In this document: piece after piece, positions 50,322 to 60,277 of the stretch
Numbering within the stretch: the stretch's first letter is position 1
Layout: every line of letters begins with the position of its first letter
Assembly: GCA_045655325.1 (NCBI GenBank)
Contig: JAZOOY010000056.1
Span: forward strand, 1-64,000
Reading direction: 5' to 3'
Length of the DNA: 64,000 nt
From: UBA1738 sp045655325
Lineage (GTDB): Bacteria; Bacillota; Clostridia; UBA1381
Notes under the pieces: model-generated
What the model saw: the letters and a program-made list of their open reading frames with translations, nothing else
Told to the model about the DNA's origin: nothing
Database searches by the model: none
Program-made: the position numbers and the translations under genes

Positions 50322-52432
50322 CTTATTGCCTCACGAAGAGCACATTCCCAATCACGGACTTTGCTCGGTTCATCAAACCAGTACTCATTTAGTAATGGAA
50401 CAATCTCGTATGTTACAACGGAGTTGAGCCACATATCGCCAATTTCATTCTCCGTACAGAAATAACTATGACCAATACGGAAACCTCTGCCCAGTGTTTC
50501 GTCATTTTCTATTGCTGTATTTAATTTTCCTATTGTTGCAATAAGATTATCAAACTTCTTGTTATTTTTATCCTGTCTATAGCGTCTGAAGCCTTCTGTT
50601 TCAAAAGCAGGTGAGAATTCAAAGAATGCAAAACGACGTCTTAATGCATAGTCAATCATTGCAAGGCTTCTGTCTGCTGTGTTCATCATACCAATAATAT
50701 GTACATTTGATGGAACCGAAAATTTTTCGTCAGAATAAAGAAGCTGTAATGATACACCTCGCTTATCGCTTTCAATTAGCATAAATAGCTCACCAAAAAT
50801 CTTGCTTAAATTTCCGCGGTTAATTTCGTCAATAATAAAGAAGTAATCATTTTCTGTATCTGTTTCTGCCTGTTTGCAGAAGTTATAGAACGGTCCTTTT
50901 TTTAGTTCAAATCCAGTAGTTGCAGGCCTAAATCCCATAATAAAGTCTTCATAGCTATAGCTCTGGTGGAATTGAACCATCATAACACGACTTGAATCCT
51001 TAACGCCCATCATTGAATATGCAAGTCTTTTAGCAGCAAATGTTTTACCAACACCAGGCGCGCCCTGCATAATGATATTCTTTTTATTTTTGAGTAAGTT
51101 CGTTAAAGTGTTATAACTATCTTTACTCATATAAACCTCGCGTAAGAAATCATCTTCAGTGTAAGCTGAATATTGAACCGCTTCTTCGCTTTCTTCGTCA
51201 TCAAATAAGGCATTTAGTTTTGCAACCTTCTCCGTATATGACGTGATATCCGTTAAAGTTTTTATAATAGCGGTTCCTGGGTATTCCCATTCCCCAATAT
51301 GAGTCCAATTAACCAAACGAATGTGGCTATATTCACCGTCTAAGGTTTCAGCATTTGGATTATATTGGTAGTCTCCAACCACAACTCCTCGCCCAACTAC
51401 TTTTTTGGTTCCTTTCTTTACAAAAACAACATCTCCCGGCTTAATTTCATTAGCAAATTGCCAAGTTGCATGAGCATCATTCTTGTATGTATGTTGACTA
51501 CCATACTCTTTTTTCATCGCTCTTTTCATTGCATCTTTACTCTTGAAAGAAGATAAATCCCCAATGCTGTTCCATCCAATAGCCATGATTCCTTCATCAT
51601 AGAATTCTTGCCATTTGCATGCATTGTCACCAGGAGAGTAAATCCAGTAGTGAACTGTCTCAGCAACATCATCTGCAAGAGCTGATGTTTCCTTGTTCTT
51701 TGGTGTAATACCTTCAAACATTTCATCACCAAAAGATATTTCAATTCCGTTTTCATCTGCAAGTTTTTGACAAAACTTTCGCATACAGTTAGACTTATTT
51801 GCTGAATGCATATAGTAGTATATAATGTTCTCACGGGTTGATGAGAAAGCGCTAAGCATTTTTTCTTTACCGTAATCTCTTCCAATATTTTTTATTAGGC
51901 AAAGTGTACTTTCAATATTTGCACGGCGTGAATATCTTCGACCCTCCATCATGCAAGAGAACAGTTGCAAAGACATTTTATGCGAAACCCTGTTGTAGTA
52001 AGGAACTTTGTTGCACAATTCATCCAATGTGTCTTCCTCGGATACAGTTCCATCATAATATTTTTTGCAGATTGCGTATATTGTTTCCTCTGCATCAAAC
52101 TCTTCACCAATACGATTAGCAACACCACCATGCACCTTGTCAAAGAACTCTTTCAATAATGAAAGCTCTCGAAAATATGTTCGCGCCCTTTCATCATATC
52201 TGTCAGACTTTACTTCATTCTTCAAAAAGTCTCTTATGTTTTCCTTTGCCTCGAGCATCGATTCATCAGAAACAAATACTTTCCAGAAACCAGGCATAAC
52301 AGTGTTATTCCAAATATAGAAAGCATCAGAAACACGCGTATTCACTGTAATTTCAGTCCAATCCGGATGCTCATTTGCCAAGTACTCCTTGAACTCTGCT
52401 CGTATTTCTCTTATTTTATCATTTGTATCCAT
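50318..52432 (-). CDS. mcrB: McrB-like AAA+ GTPase with EVE-type modified-base reader
   Basis: 704 aa. A helical N-terminal region (1-250) of unknown role; an EVE-like domain at about 260-395 (HYWIYSPGDNACKWQEFYDEGIMAIGW; EIKPGDVVFVKKG), a fold that reads modified cytosine in restriction proteins; then the McrB AAA+ motor: GAPGVGKT at 457-464, MVQFHQSYSYEDFIMGF, FFIIDEINRG and MNTADRSLAMIDYALRRRF. GGAGG precedes the ATG. With mcrC it should cut DNA carrying modified bases. Confidence 0.9.
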   Translation of the reverse strand: MDTNDKIREIRAEFKEYLANEHPDWTEITVNTRVSDAFYIWNNTVMPGFWKVFVSDESMLEAKENIRDFLKNEVKSDRYDERARTYFRELSLLKEFFDKVHGGVANRIGEEFDAEETIYAICKKYYDGTVSEEDTLDELCNKVPYYNRVSHKMSLQLFSCMMEGRRYSRRANIESTLCLIKNIGRDYGKEKMLSAFSSTRENIIYYYMHSANKSNCMRKFCQKLADENGIEISFGDEMFEGITPKNKETSALADDVAETVHYWIYSPGDNACKWQEFYDEGIMAIGWNSIGDLSSFKSKDAMKRAMKKEYGSQHTYKNDAHATWQFANEIKPGDVVFVKKGTKKVVGRGVVVGDYQYNPNAETLDGEYSHIRLVNWTHIGEWEYPGTAIIKTLTDITSYTEKVAKLNALFDDEESEEAVQYSAYTEDDFLREVYMSKDSYNTLTNLLKNKKNIIMQGAPGVGKTFAAKRLAYSMMGVKDSSRVMMVQFHQSYSYEDFIMGFRPATTGFELKKGPFYNFCKQAETDTENDYFFIIDEINRGNLSKIFGELFMLIESDKRGVSLQLLYSDEKFSVPSNVHIIGMMNTADRSLAMIDYALRRRFAFFEFSPAFETEGFRRYRQDKNNKKFDNLIATIGKLNTAIENDETLGRGFRIGHSYFCTENEIGDMWLNSVVTYEIVPLLNEYWFDEPSKVRDWECALREAIR

Positions 52433-52473
52433 TTAAATCCTCCCATTATTTTGATTAAAACAACTAATAAGCG

Positions 52474-53928
52474 TTAAAATGGTAATTCGTAATAGTATTT
52501 ATTTTTTACAGCTTGTAATTCTTCTGATAAAATTTCAGACTTATCAAACAAAAATTCTTTTAACGAAACGCACAATGTAAAAGCTCGTGCATTACCATAA
52601 CTTGTCCAATCACTTTCATAAACATACCTGTTGTGTATAAATAATGCAAGACATTTTCCATAATTCTTAGATAAAATTGGCTCTATTTGCTTCTTCCCTT
52701 CCCAATTCTTGATGTCTTCTATTTCTGCATCTGCCATCCAACGAGCGCCCAGCGTGTCAACCTTTTCATCAACTATGTAAGCAATAAACAATTTTAGAAC
52801 ATCATCAAAAGAATTATCTTTCCACATTTGCAAGAAGTTATTTGCACTTAAGTCAATATGGGAATCTACCGTAGGCTGCAGTTGTTCTATCAATTCCGCT
52901 GCTTGAGATGAGTATTTCCGAAAAACTTCCGCAGACAATTCAAGTGTTTTATCCGAAAGCTTCCCATCACCTATTGTTGACAACAAATCAAAAGCATTTT
53001 CGACGTTTACATCATATATTTCCATATCCTGTAACCATTTGCGAACATCGCTATCTGTTGTCTTGCGAACTTGTTTTGACAGTAAATAGTACAATACTAT
53101 TCGTTCATCATCTGTGGTAATCTCTGATAAAGAAGAGGAGATGACTGGCGATGTGATAACTGTGCGATTAGCTATAATCGCATTATATTTATCTGTTAAT
53201 TTGCGTGATTCTGTTGTAACAATACTTGCTTTTGCTTGTGCAGATGAAACTGCTTCACAAGCGACATCATAGATATATGCAATATCATCCATATTGTCTA
53301 ATCGTCTTATTTTATAATCAGAGTCAAGAAATCCGATCATATTAGTTGGTTCAATTTCCGGTAGTGCAATAGGAATAGCCGGAACATCCTGAAACCAAAT
53401 AATACCCGCCTCATTCAAGCAATAAGCGCTCTTATAGTATTCGTTTGACAGAATCGCCATGTTGACACAACTGTTTTTCATTGTATTACGAACTTCAACG
53501 GAGATTTTTTGTTTAACATCATTTCCGGGTAGTGATGAGCAAAATATTTTTTCTCTCGGTATTCCTGTTGCAACAAGAAAATCAAAAATTGCATCGGCAA
53601 TAGTCTTATCTGTAGAACGATGGCTAATAAATATTTTAGAAGTTTCTTTTTCTGCCATTTGCATTTTGTTCCTTTCGGCTTCATGTTCTTTTAATTGTTC
53701 TTCATAAGTTCGAGCAGAATTATGAATAGTCACATAGTATGGCGCATTATCCGCCCATTTAACGTCAATAAATCGTTTTCCTATCAGCTCACGGATAATT
53801 CCTCTGACAACATCTTTCTCCTTGGATTGTGCTTCTACATAATACTTATGAAGAAATTCTGACGGATTGTCGGCTTGTAGAATATCGTCTAAAAGTTGTT
53901 TGCTATTTGAAGGTAGTTTTTCAAACAT
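52474..53928 (-). CDS. TIR-domain protein with N-terminal winged helix and helical C-terminus
   Basis: 484 aa. Residues 1-75 look like a winged helix (LLDDILQADNPSEFLHKYY; RELIGKRFIDVKWADNAPYYV), then a coiled coil. TIR domain at about 98-235: KIFISHRSTDKTIADAIFDFL and AYCLNEAGIIW with the candidate catalytic Glu173. The C-terminal 240 residues are helical and unrecognised. TIR domains in defence degrade NAD+. It is 11 bases after hsdR and 41 before mcrB, inside the restriction operon. Start: ATG seven bases after GGAGG. Confidence 0.85.
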   Translation of the reverse strand: MFEKLPSNSKQLLDDILQADNPSEFLHKYYVEAQSKEKDVVRGIIRELIGKRFIDVKWADNAPYYVTIHNSARTYEEQLKEHEAERNKMQMAEKETSKIFISHRSTDKTIADAIFDFLVATGIPREKIFCSSLPGNDVKQKISVEVRNTMKNSCVNMAILSNEYYKSAYCLNEAGIIWFQDVPAIPIALPEIEPTNMIGFLDSDYKIRRLDNMDDIAYIYDVACEAVSSAQAKASIVTTESRKLTDKYNAIIANRTVITSPVISSSLSEITTDDERIVLYYLLSKQVRKTTDSDVRKWLQDMEIYDVNVENAFDLLSTIGDGKLSDKTLELSAEVFRKYSSQAAELIEQLQPTVDSHIDLSANNFLQMWKDNSFDDVLKLFIAYIVDEKVDTLGARWMADAEIEDIKNWEGKKQIEPILSKNYGKCLALFIHNRYVYESDWTSYGNARAFTLCVSLKEFLFDKSEILSEELQAVKNKYYYELPF

Positions 53929-53939
53929 TGACAATCCTC

Positions 53940-56900
53940 CTATTCTTCATATTTCTTGAAATTCTCCGCCTGTTCCATAACCTTACGGAATACTTCCGGG
54001 CTGTACTGCGGAGGATATCCATTCTTAACCAAACATATCTTAATATCAAATTTAAGCTGATTTCGAACATTCTGGTTATTAAGCCAATCGGCAAATGAAG
54101 ATTTGGTATCAATTATTTCTTTAACCTTTTTTGCCAAGGCTTTACATTTATCGTTAATTACAATACCATCAACTTCTTTATCAGTACCATATTCAAAGTT
54201 ATACTCATCTCTAAGTGCCATTAAGATATCATAAAATGCCTTTTCTTCAAAAGTAAGTCCGATTTTGCGGAAACTATCACGGTCAGCATTCATATCTCTT
54301 AAAATTTGCAATGCCTGTTCGGTTGCATTTCTAATGATTTCTTCAGAAGTATGTTCTTGTGCAACGCCGGCTTCCTCAGCAGAAAGGTGTTTTCTTCTTT
54401 CATGATATTGTTTAATGGTTTCTTCGAGCATTTCTTGGAATTTCTTTGCTGCCATCTGATTGGTCTTGCCATATTCCTTAATCTGCTTGCGAAGCATTTT
54501 TACCAAGATTTCAAGCTTTGAAGCTGGCATCTTAACATCAACAAGTCTATCATAATATTCAGGACTGAATATATCTTCTTGTTCGCCATCCTCAAGCACA
54601 CTCTCAACTTTGTTGTACTTCAACGCTTCTTCAACCATCTTTGCTACATAACGGTTCATAGTTTCAGTATCAACTTCGGTATCTGTACCACTCATTTTAC
54701 GGACAAAACCTGCTATTGCCATAAAGCATTGAGCAAGTGCTGATTCTTCTTCGCTAAGAACACTTGACGGTTGGCAAATATCATAAGCCGCACGCATTCT
54801 TCTAACTGTCTTTAAGAAGTAGGTTTTGAATGTAACCTTGCTGACCTTTTTACCGCCGTTGCTTTCTGTTTGAAGCTCCTGCGTGGATGCAAACACAAAC
54901 TCTGCTGCTTTTGATAACAATTTGTATCTCAAAGCAGGATCAGCCTCGGGATCAAGAAATGGTTTTAGATCATAGCCTGTGAAAAGATCTTTGAGTATTT
55001 CAATTTCTTCTCTGAATACATTTGTTGCCTGTTCAACGTCGTCGGCAGAAGGAGCAACAGAAGTATCACCACCATATAACTTCATAGCTTCACGCATATT
55101 ATCGCGAATACCGATATAGTCAACGATAAAGCCATAGTCTTTGCCTGATGCTTTTCTATTTACACGGCTGATTGTCTGAATAAGCAGATGCTTTTTCAAA
55201 GGCTTGTCATTATACATATAGGTAAGAGAAGGAACGTCAAAGCCTGTTATCCACATATCAACAACGATTGCAATATGGAAGTTTGACTTATCCTGCTTAA
55301 ATGCAGCATCCAAACTTTCAGAACGCTTGTCGTTCTTAACACCACCAAGATAGTTATACATATCAGGATTATCATTACTGCCGACACTTGCAACCATAGC
55401 AATATATGACATAGGCTTTAATGCTTTGAGTTCTTCGTCAGATACTTTGATTCCATCCGGTGCTTTCTTTTCTTCAAACCATTCAGGATACTTGTCCTCA
55501 AACTTTTTCAGAAGAGCATAAGCGATAGGTCTGCTGGAACAAACAATCATTGCTTTCTGAACTCTGTCAGGATCATTTGCACAAGCAGAAACATAGTGGT
55601 CATGAATATCAACTGCAAGTCGTTCAAGACGAGAAGGCTCACCAAGTATAACTTCCATTGAACTCATTGCTTTCTTGCTTGCATCAATATCATCTTCGGT
55701 AGCACCATCGTCATAACACTTCTTATAATAATCTTCAATCTGCTTAACTTTCTCTTGGTCAAGTAGGACTTTTGCAATACGAGGATGATATTTAATCGGA
55801 ACAGTAATACCATCTGCAACAGCCTGATCCATTGTGTAACGGTCAATTTCTTCGCCGAATGTCTGATAAGTTTCTGCAATAGGTGTTCCCGTAAAACCAA
55901 CAAATGTTGCCTGTGGGAATGCTTCTTTCAAAACCTTTGCATACGGCTTTGATACCATTGCTTTCATATTTTCGTCAGTATCTTTGCTGAACTGTATCTT
56001 TTTGGAACGCTCAAGCTGTGTTCTGTGCGCTTCATCTGAAAAACAAATTATATTTGCACGGTCATTGATAAGACCAATTTTATCATCTTCACGGTCACAG
56101 AACTTCTGAATAGTACAGATATAGAAACCACCACTTTCGCGGGCTCCAAGTTCTTCACGGAGTACCTTACGGCTTGGAACAATGCCGACTTCACCAAGGT
56201 TCAAAAACTCTTTACTCTTTGTAAATAACTTTGCTCCCTGTTGCTGAAGTTCATCTCTATCAACTATCATTACAATAGTAGGAGAACCGATTTCAGGAAC
56301 ATCTGTGCAACGCAAAGCAAGCTGACGGGCAAGAAACGCCATTGTGTAAGTCTTACCACAACCGGTAGCACCAAAGTAGGTTCCGCCCTTACCGCTTTTT
56401 TCTTTAATAGATTTAACAATACTCTGTTTTAACAGACGTGCTGCAAAGAACTGCGGATAACGGCATACGATTTCAAATTCATTGCTGTCATATTCGCTGT
56501 CCTGAAAATATATGTAATCTCTGAATATTTCAAGAAATCTCTTTGGACTATATACACCTTTAATCATAGTCTGCAACTCGTCATAAGGAAGAGTTGAAAT
56601 TTTATCATCTTCATTCACACGACGCCAAGCATAGAAATGCTCATATGGTGTGCGTACAGTACCAAGTCTTGTTTTAACTCCGTCAGAAATACAAGCAAGA
56701 GGACAGTAGTGGAGCAAGTGCGGAATATCTCTCCAATATCTTACATTTATTTGTTCCCAAGCATCATAAATTTTGGTTTTCGCATCTGACGGATTTTTAA
56801 GCTCAATAATACACAAAGGCAACCCATTAACAAACAGGATAATATCCGGTCTGCGAGTTTCTCTTTGACCATTGTTGGTGTATTCAATAGTGTACTGATT

Positions 56901-57275
56901 AACTGCACGAAAGAGATTGTTTTCAGGAGTGTCAAAATCAATAAGTGCAACCATTTTTGCAAGACTATTCTGCGGTGTGAACTGAATACCATTTACCATC
57001 CAACCATAAACCTTGTGAAGTGTTGCAAAATCACTTTCGGCACCGACAAGGCGTACGTTGTCTATAATCTGCCCGATTTCTTCGACAGTCAAATCAGGAT
57101 TAGTCTTGCTCAAAAACTGCTCCATATCATCTTTATATAAAACTTCTCTCTGCGAATCACGCGGAATGCTATTTCCGGGAAGATAATTCCATTCTTCCTC
57201 TTCCAAAAAGGATAGAAAGGCATTTTCAAAATCTGATTCGCAATAGCGACCGTTAAAGTTTTTCAGGCTTGCCAT
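53940..57275 (-). CDS. hsdR: Type I restriction enzyme HsdR
   Basis: 1111 aa. Nuclease core ETRRPDIILFVNGLPLCIIELK (D and E-x-K), then SF2 motor motifs: FGATGCGKTYTMAFLA, CFSDEAHRTQ, FVGFTGTP, MWITGFDVPSLTYMYNDKPL and QTISRVNRKA. C-terminal helical region joins HsdM. Complete, no frameshift. The start is the ATG after GGAGG, five codons inside the longest frame. It is separated from hsdS by a DUF262 gene and a short gene-tail remnant. Confidence 0.95.
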   Translation of the reverse strand: MASLKNFNGRYCESDFENAFLSFLEEEEWNYLPGNSIPRDSQREVLYKDDMEQFLSKTNPDLTVEEIGQIIDNVRLVGAESDFATLHKVYGWMVNGIQFTPQNSLAKMVALIDFDTPENNLFRAVNQYTIEYTNNGQRETRRPDIILFVNGLPLCIIELKNPSDAKTKIYDAWEQINVRYWRDIPHLLHYCPLACISDGVKTRLGTVRTPYEHFYAWRRVNEDDKISTLPYDELQTMIKGVYSPKRFLEIFRDYIYFQDSEYDSNEFEIVCRYPQFFAARLLKQSIVKSIKEKSGKGGTYFGATGCGKTYTMAFLARQLALRCTDVPEIGSPTIVMIVDRDELQQQGAKLFTKSKEFLNLGEVGIVPSRKVLREELGARESGGFYICTIQKFCDREDDKIGLINDRANIICFSDEAHRTQLERSKKIQFSKDTDENMKAMVSKPYAKVLKEAFPQATFVGFTGTPIAETYQTFGEEIDRYTMDQAVADGITVPIKYHPRIAKVLLDQEKVKQIEDYYKKCYDDGATEDDIDASKKAMSSMEVILGEPSRLERLAVDIHDHYVSACANDPDRVQKAMIVCSSRPIAYALLKKFEDKYPEWFEEKKAPDGIKVSDEELKALKPMSYIAMVASVGSNDNPDMYNYLGGVKNDKRSESLDAAFKQDKSNFHIAIVVDMWITGFDVPSLTYMYNDKPLKKHLLIQTISRVNRKASGKDYGFIVDYIGIRDNMREAMKLYGGDTSVAPSADDVEQATNVFREEIEILKDLFTGYDLKPFLDPEADPALRYKLLSKAAEFVFASTQELQTESNGGKKVSKVTFKTYFLKTVRRMRAAYDICQPSSVLSEEESALAQCFMAIAGFVRKMSGTDTEVDTETMNRYVAKMVEEALKYNKVESVLEDGEQEDIFSPEYYDRLVDVKMPASKLEILVKMLRKQIKEYGKTNQMAAKKFQEMLEETIKQYHERRKHLSAEEAGVAQEHTSEEIIRNATEQALQILRDMNADRDSFRKIGLTFEEKAFYDILMALRDEYNFEYGTDKEVDGIVINDKCKALAKKVKEIIDTKSSFADWLNNQNVRNQLKFDIKICLVKNGYPPQYSPEVFRKVMEQAENFKKYEE

Positions 57276-57300
57276 TGTATTAACCTCCATTAAATCTCTT

Positions 57301-57357
57301 TTAAGCTACAATTTTTGTTGCATAAGGCTCAATTAATTCTTGTTTTTTTTCATCATT
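57301..57357 (-). pseudogene. Gene-tail remnant between DUF262 gene and hsdR
   Basis: Minus strand reads NDEKKQELIEPYATKIVA and stop in the 80-base gap, out of frame with the DUF262 gene. It looks like the C-terminus of another gene that was lost from the operon. The parent family is not identified. Confidence 0.5.
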
Positions 57358-59146
57358 AGACACATAACAATTCTTTTTCGGTTTGTTCATTGATAACAGC
57401 TTTTCCCCAAAGCACACCATATAACCTTGAAGAAATCTCTATGCTTCTTTCTTCTATTTCTTTTTTACTCCACTCATCTGATGCAACCTCTGCTACTCCC
57501 TGTGCACTAAGGAAACAAGATTTCTTATAATACGGGATTTTTGTCGATATTCTCTTACTACCCAAATTATTGTTGTATTCTTCTTCTAGGCATATCAAAT
57601 TCCCGATTTTTGCGGTATAGTCTTTAAGTGAATCTTTTCTAATATGCTCAATACTAAATGCTTCAATCGTATCATTATTTCCTCTTAAATATTGTTCATA
57701 TTTTTTTAGAATATACTGCACATCTGATTTATTACCCTCTTCTTCACCAAAGCGTTCATTTTTTCGACTATATCCCAAATTGCAGAAAGCATTACGAAAA
57801 GTTTCGTATTCAGGCAACATAGTTGAAAATTTATCATACATATTAGATATCGCCTCATCTACTTTATTCCATTCACATGATGAAATATTGTATGATGTTT
57901 CATGTACAATACGTTCTAATTGACGAGTAGGAGATTTTGTCACTACTCCATATACAAAATAAAAATTCTCCAAAAACCCCATAACCTTCGCCAACTTTGC
58001 ATATGATTCAGCTTTAATTGCAGCATTTTCTTCTTCAGGACAATAAAATCTATCAAACAAAGACAGAAATAATGGTCTAAACTGTTTCTTTGCTCTCCCT
58101 CTAAAGAATGATAAACTATTATGAATGATATAAGAATATTCTCCTTGCGTCATATCTACTTTGTCTGGTACACTAAATAAAATATAATGTTTGCTTTTTA
58201 ACAACAAGTCATCTAATAATAAATGTGCTTTATCTTCCTCGTTATTACGTGTTATATAATCATATGTATTCAGCTTTTCCTTTGATTTTTTTTCAAAATC
58301 TTTCTTGTATTTATGTGAAACATAATGTTCAAAAAAATCTTTCAAAAGAACCTTGTTATTGGTTAACAAATCCGAAAGTTCATTCCATTTCACCAATGCG
58401 GCATCTGGGGTTTCGTTAGTTTCATAATTCCTCATTATGTAGTTTTTAATTAGTTCAAATTGTTCAAGCGGTTTTCCCCTTGCGTTGAGTATTTCAAAAA
58501 CTGTATAACTTTCCTTTACATCAGTACTAATCGTTTCAATCACTAATGTTGACATAGCTTTGTTGACAAATTGAGAAAGGATTATTTCTTCATCAGTTAT
58601 CGCCTGTGTCAAATAACTAAACATTTTAAAAAAACAATTCATAACAAATTTTTCTTCAAAAGCATATTTCTTTTTTATCAAATCACAATTGTCTTTTATA
58701 ACATTTTTATCATCATGCCATGTACAACAAGCATTTAATAAATCTTTATAATATGGATTGTGCTCGTTATAAAATTTATCGTATGCAATTCCGGCAGGAG
58801 ATTTAGCCTTGACATAAGGTCGCATACCCTCAAATAAATCTTTATCACCTATTATATCAGCGTAACGCATTATGGTAAGAATCAATATAGAAAATGTTGT
58901 TAAACGTTGCTGACCATCAATTATATGTGCCGTAGCATAATCACTCCCGGCCTGATCATAAATTACAACGCTTCCTATGAAATGTCCTTCTGTTTTATTC
59001 TTTACGCAATTTGTTTTTAAATCATTAAACAATTGACTCCACTGTTTTTCTTCCCACACATATCCTCGTTGATATCTTGGAATAGAATATTGTTTTTGCT
59101 GTGATAAAAAATTACTTATTGTAATTTGTGAACCTGAAATTGCCAT
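57356..59146 (-). CDS. DUF262/DUF1524 (GmrSD-like) protein inside the hsd operon
   Basis: 596 aa. DUF262 N-terminus: YSIPRYQRGYVWEEKQWSQL and HIIDGQQRLTTFSILI, the DGQQR nucleotide-binding motif. C-terminal HNH-like DUF1524 region has SIEHIRKDSLKDYTAKIGNL, where the usual H-x-x-P has lost its Pro. Known GmrSD enzymes cut DNA with glucosylated hydroxymethylcytosine. It lies 12 bases after hsdS, splitting the type I genes. It may extend restriction to modified phage DNA. Confidence 0.87.
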   Translation of the reverse strand: MAISGSQITISNFLSQQKQYSIPRYQRGYVWEEKQWSQLFNDLKTNCVKNKTEGHFIGSVVIYDQAGSDYATAHIIDGQQRLTTFSILILTIMRYADIIGDKDLFEGMRPYVKAKSPAGIAYDKFYNEHNPYYKDLLNACCTWHDDKNVIKDNCDLIKKKYAFEEKFVMNCFFKMFSYLTQAITDEEIILSQFVNKAMSTLVIETISTDVKESYTVFEILNARGKPLEQFELIKNYIMRNYETNETPDAALVKWNELSDLLTNNKVLLKDFFEHYVSHKYKKDFEKKSKEKLNTYDYITRNNEEDKAHLLLDDLLLKSKHYILFSVPDKVDMTQGEYSYIIHNSLSFFRGRAKKQFRPLFLSLFDRFYCPEEENAAIKAESYAKLAKVMGFLENFYFVYGVVTKSPTRQLERIVHETSYNISSCEWNKVDEAISNMYDKFSTMLPEYETFRNAFCNLGYSRKNERFGEEEGNKSDVQYILKKYEQYLRGNNDTIEAFSIEHIRKDSLKDYTAKIGNLICLEEEYNNNLGSKRISTKIPYYKKSCFLSAQGVAEVASDEWSKKEIEERSIEISSRLYGVLWGKAVINEQTEKELLCV

Positions 59147-59158
59147 GCTATTTTCTCC

Positions 59159-60277
59159 TTATCTCTTGTCATTTTTCAAAGAACCCCTTATCAAAATTGG
59201 ACAAATGTCTTTTATTTGAGCTTTTAATTGCTCGTTGATTCTTTTTCTTGTGTTATACACATTGTAGATATCCGCAATCGCTTGTTGAACTTTAATGTCA
59301 GGTATAGGGATCATATAATTTGCTAAATTGTTGTAGTTAAGAAACTCATATGCGCTTCCTTCAGATGCCCAGTATACATATCTACCAAACTCTTGTCTTA
59401 TTAACCACACAAAAAGATATTCAGGCAAAAGTTCTTCCTTTCGTGTGATTTCAAACACATCATATACAGAGGAAACAACACAATCATCACCATCTCTATA
59501 AGCAATGGCAACATTAGAATTGTTTAACTGGGTGCAATATGCAAATTGTCCATGTCTAACAATTTTTCTTCCCTGCAAATTAGAGTTTGAACGTTGTGGT
59601 GTTATGAATTTCTTTTCAACATTGATTCCTTGTTCAAGGATAATTGCTTCATCCGTGTTTTTTTCATTGTACGGTACGATATATTCTCCTATTTTATGCA
59701 ATTTTTCACATTTACGAAGGTTCTCTATATATCCCGTAAAAACTATCTTCAAATCTTCCAAACCACGCTCATAACTCTGTTGGTTTGTAACCATAGCCTT
59801 ATAAATGGCTACATATTTTTGTTGAACTTGGAAAGATGGCAATTCTAACTCAACTGCGCAAATATCCTCCCAATTATAGAACTCCGTGGAACTACCCCAA
59901 GAGTTTGTTATTACATAACGATCAAATTCAGAACGATTAAAAAACATATATAGCCATGTTGCTACAAGAATGTTTTCTGATTCTTTCTTGATTCGAAAAA
60001 CAACATAGTCTTCAGTGCATATGATTGGTTGTTTTTCATCATTATAAGCAATACTGAATTTACTGCCATTTCTTGATGTTCTGTGATTAAAAACAAATTC
60101 TCCTGGATGTACGATTTGAAATTTGGATAAATCACGTCCGTTCATATCTGCTTTTGTCGGCATTAAAAACTTTAAATTATTAACACCGCGAACAGAATCA
60201 AGACCAAATGAAAGGTCTGAGTTTACTTCGTTGCAAAGTTCGATGTGTTCCCCAAGTTTACATTTATTCAATGCCAT
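59159..60277 (-). CDS. hsdS: Type I restriction specificity subunit HsdS
   Basis: 372 aa with two target-recognition halves (CKLGEHIELCNEVNSDL; LHKIGEYIVPYNEKN), each followed by a helical spacer (FQVQQKYVAIYKAM; IKVQQAIADIYNVY). It determines the DNA site of the enzyme. The start is the ATG after AGGGGG, overlapping hsdM by 14 bases. The target sequence cannot be read from this. Confidence 0.93.
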   Translation of the reverse strand: MALNKCKLGEHIELCNEVNSDLSFGLDSVRGVNNLKFLMPTKADMNGRDLSKFQIVHPGEFVFNHRTSRNGSKFSIAYNDEKQPIICTEDYVVFRIKKESENILVATWLYMFFNRSEFDRYVITNSWGSSTEFYNWEDICAVELELPSFQVQQKYVAIYKAMVTNQQSYERGLEDLKIVFTGYIENLRKCEKLHKIGEYIVPYNEKNTDEAIILEQGINVEKKFITPQRSNSNLQGRKIVRHGQFAYCTQLNNSNVAIAYRDGDDCVVSSVYDVFEITRKEELLPEYLFVWLIRQEFGRYVYWASEGSAYEFLNYNNLANYMIPIPDIKVQQAIADIYNVYNTRKRINEQLKAQIKDICPILIRGSLKNDKR

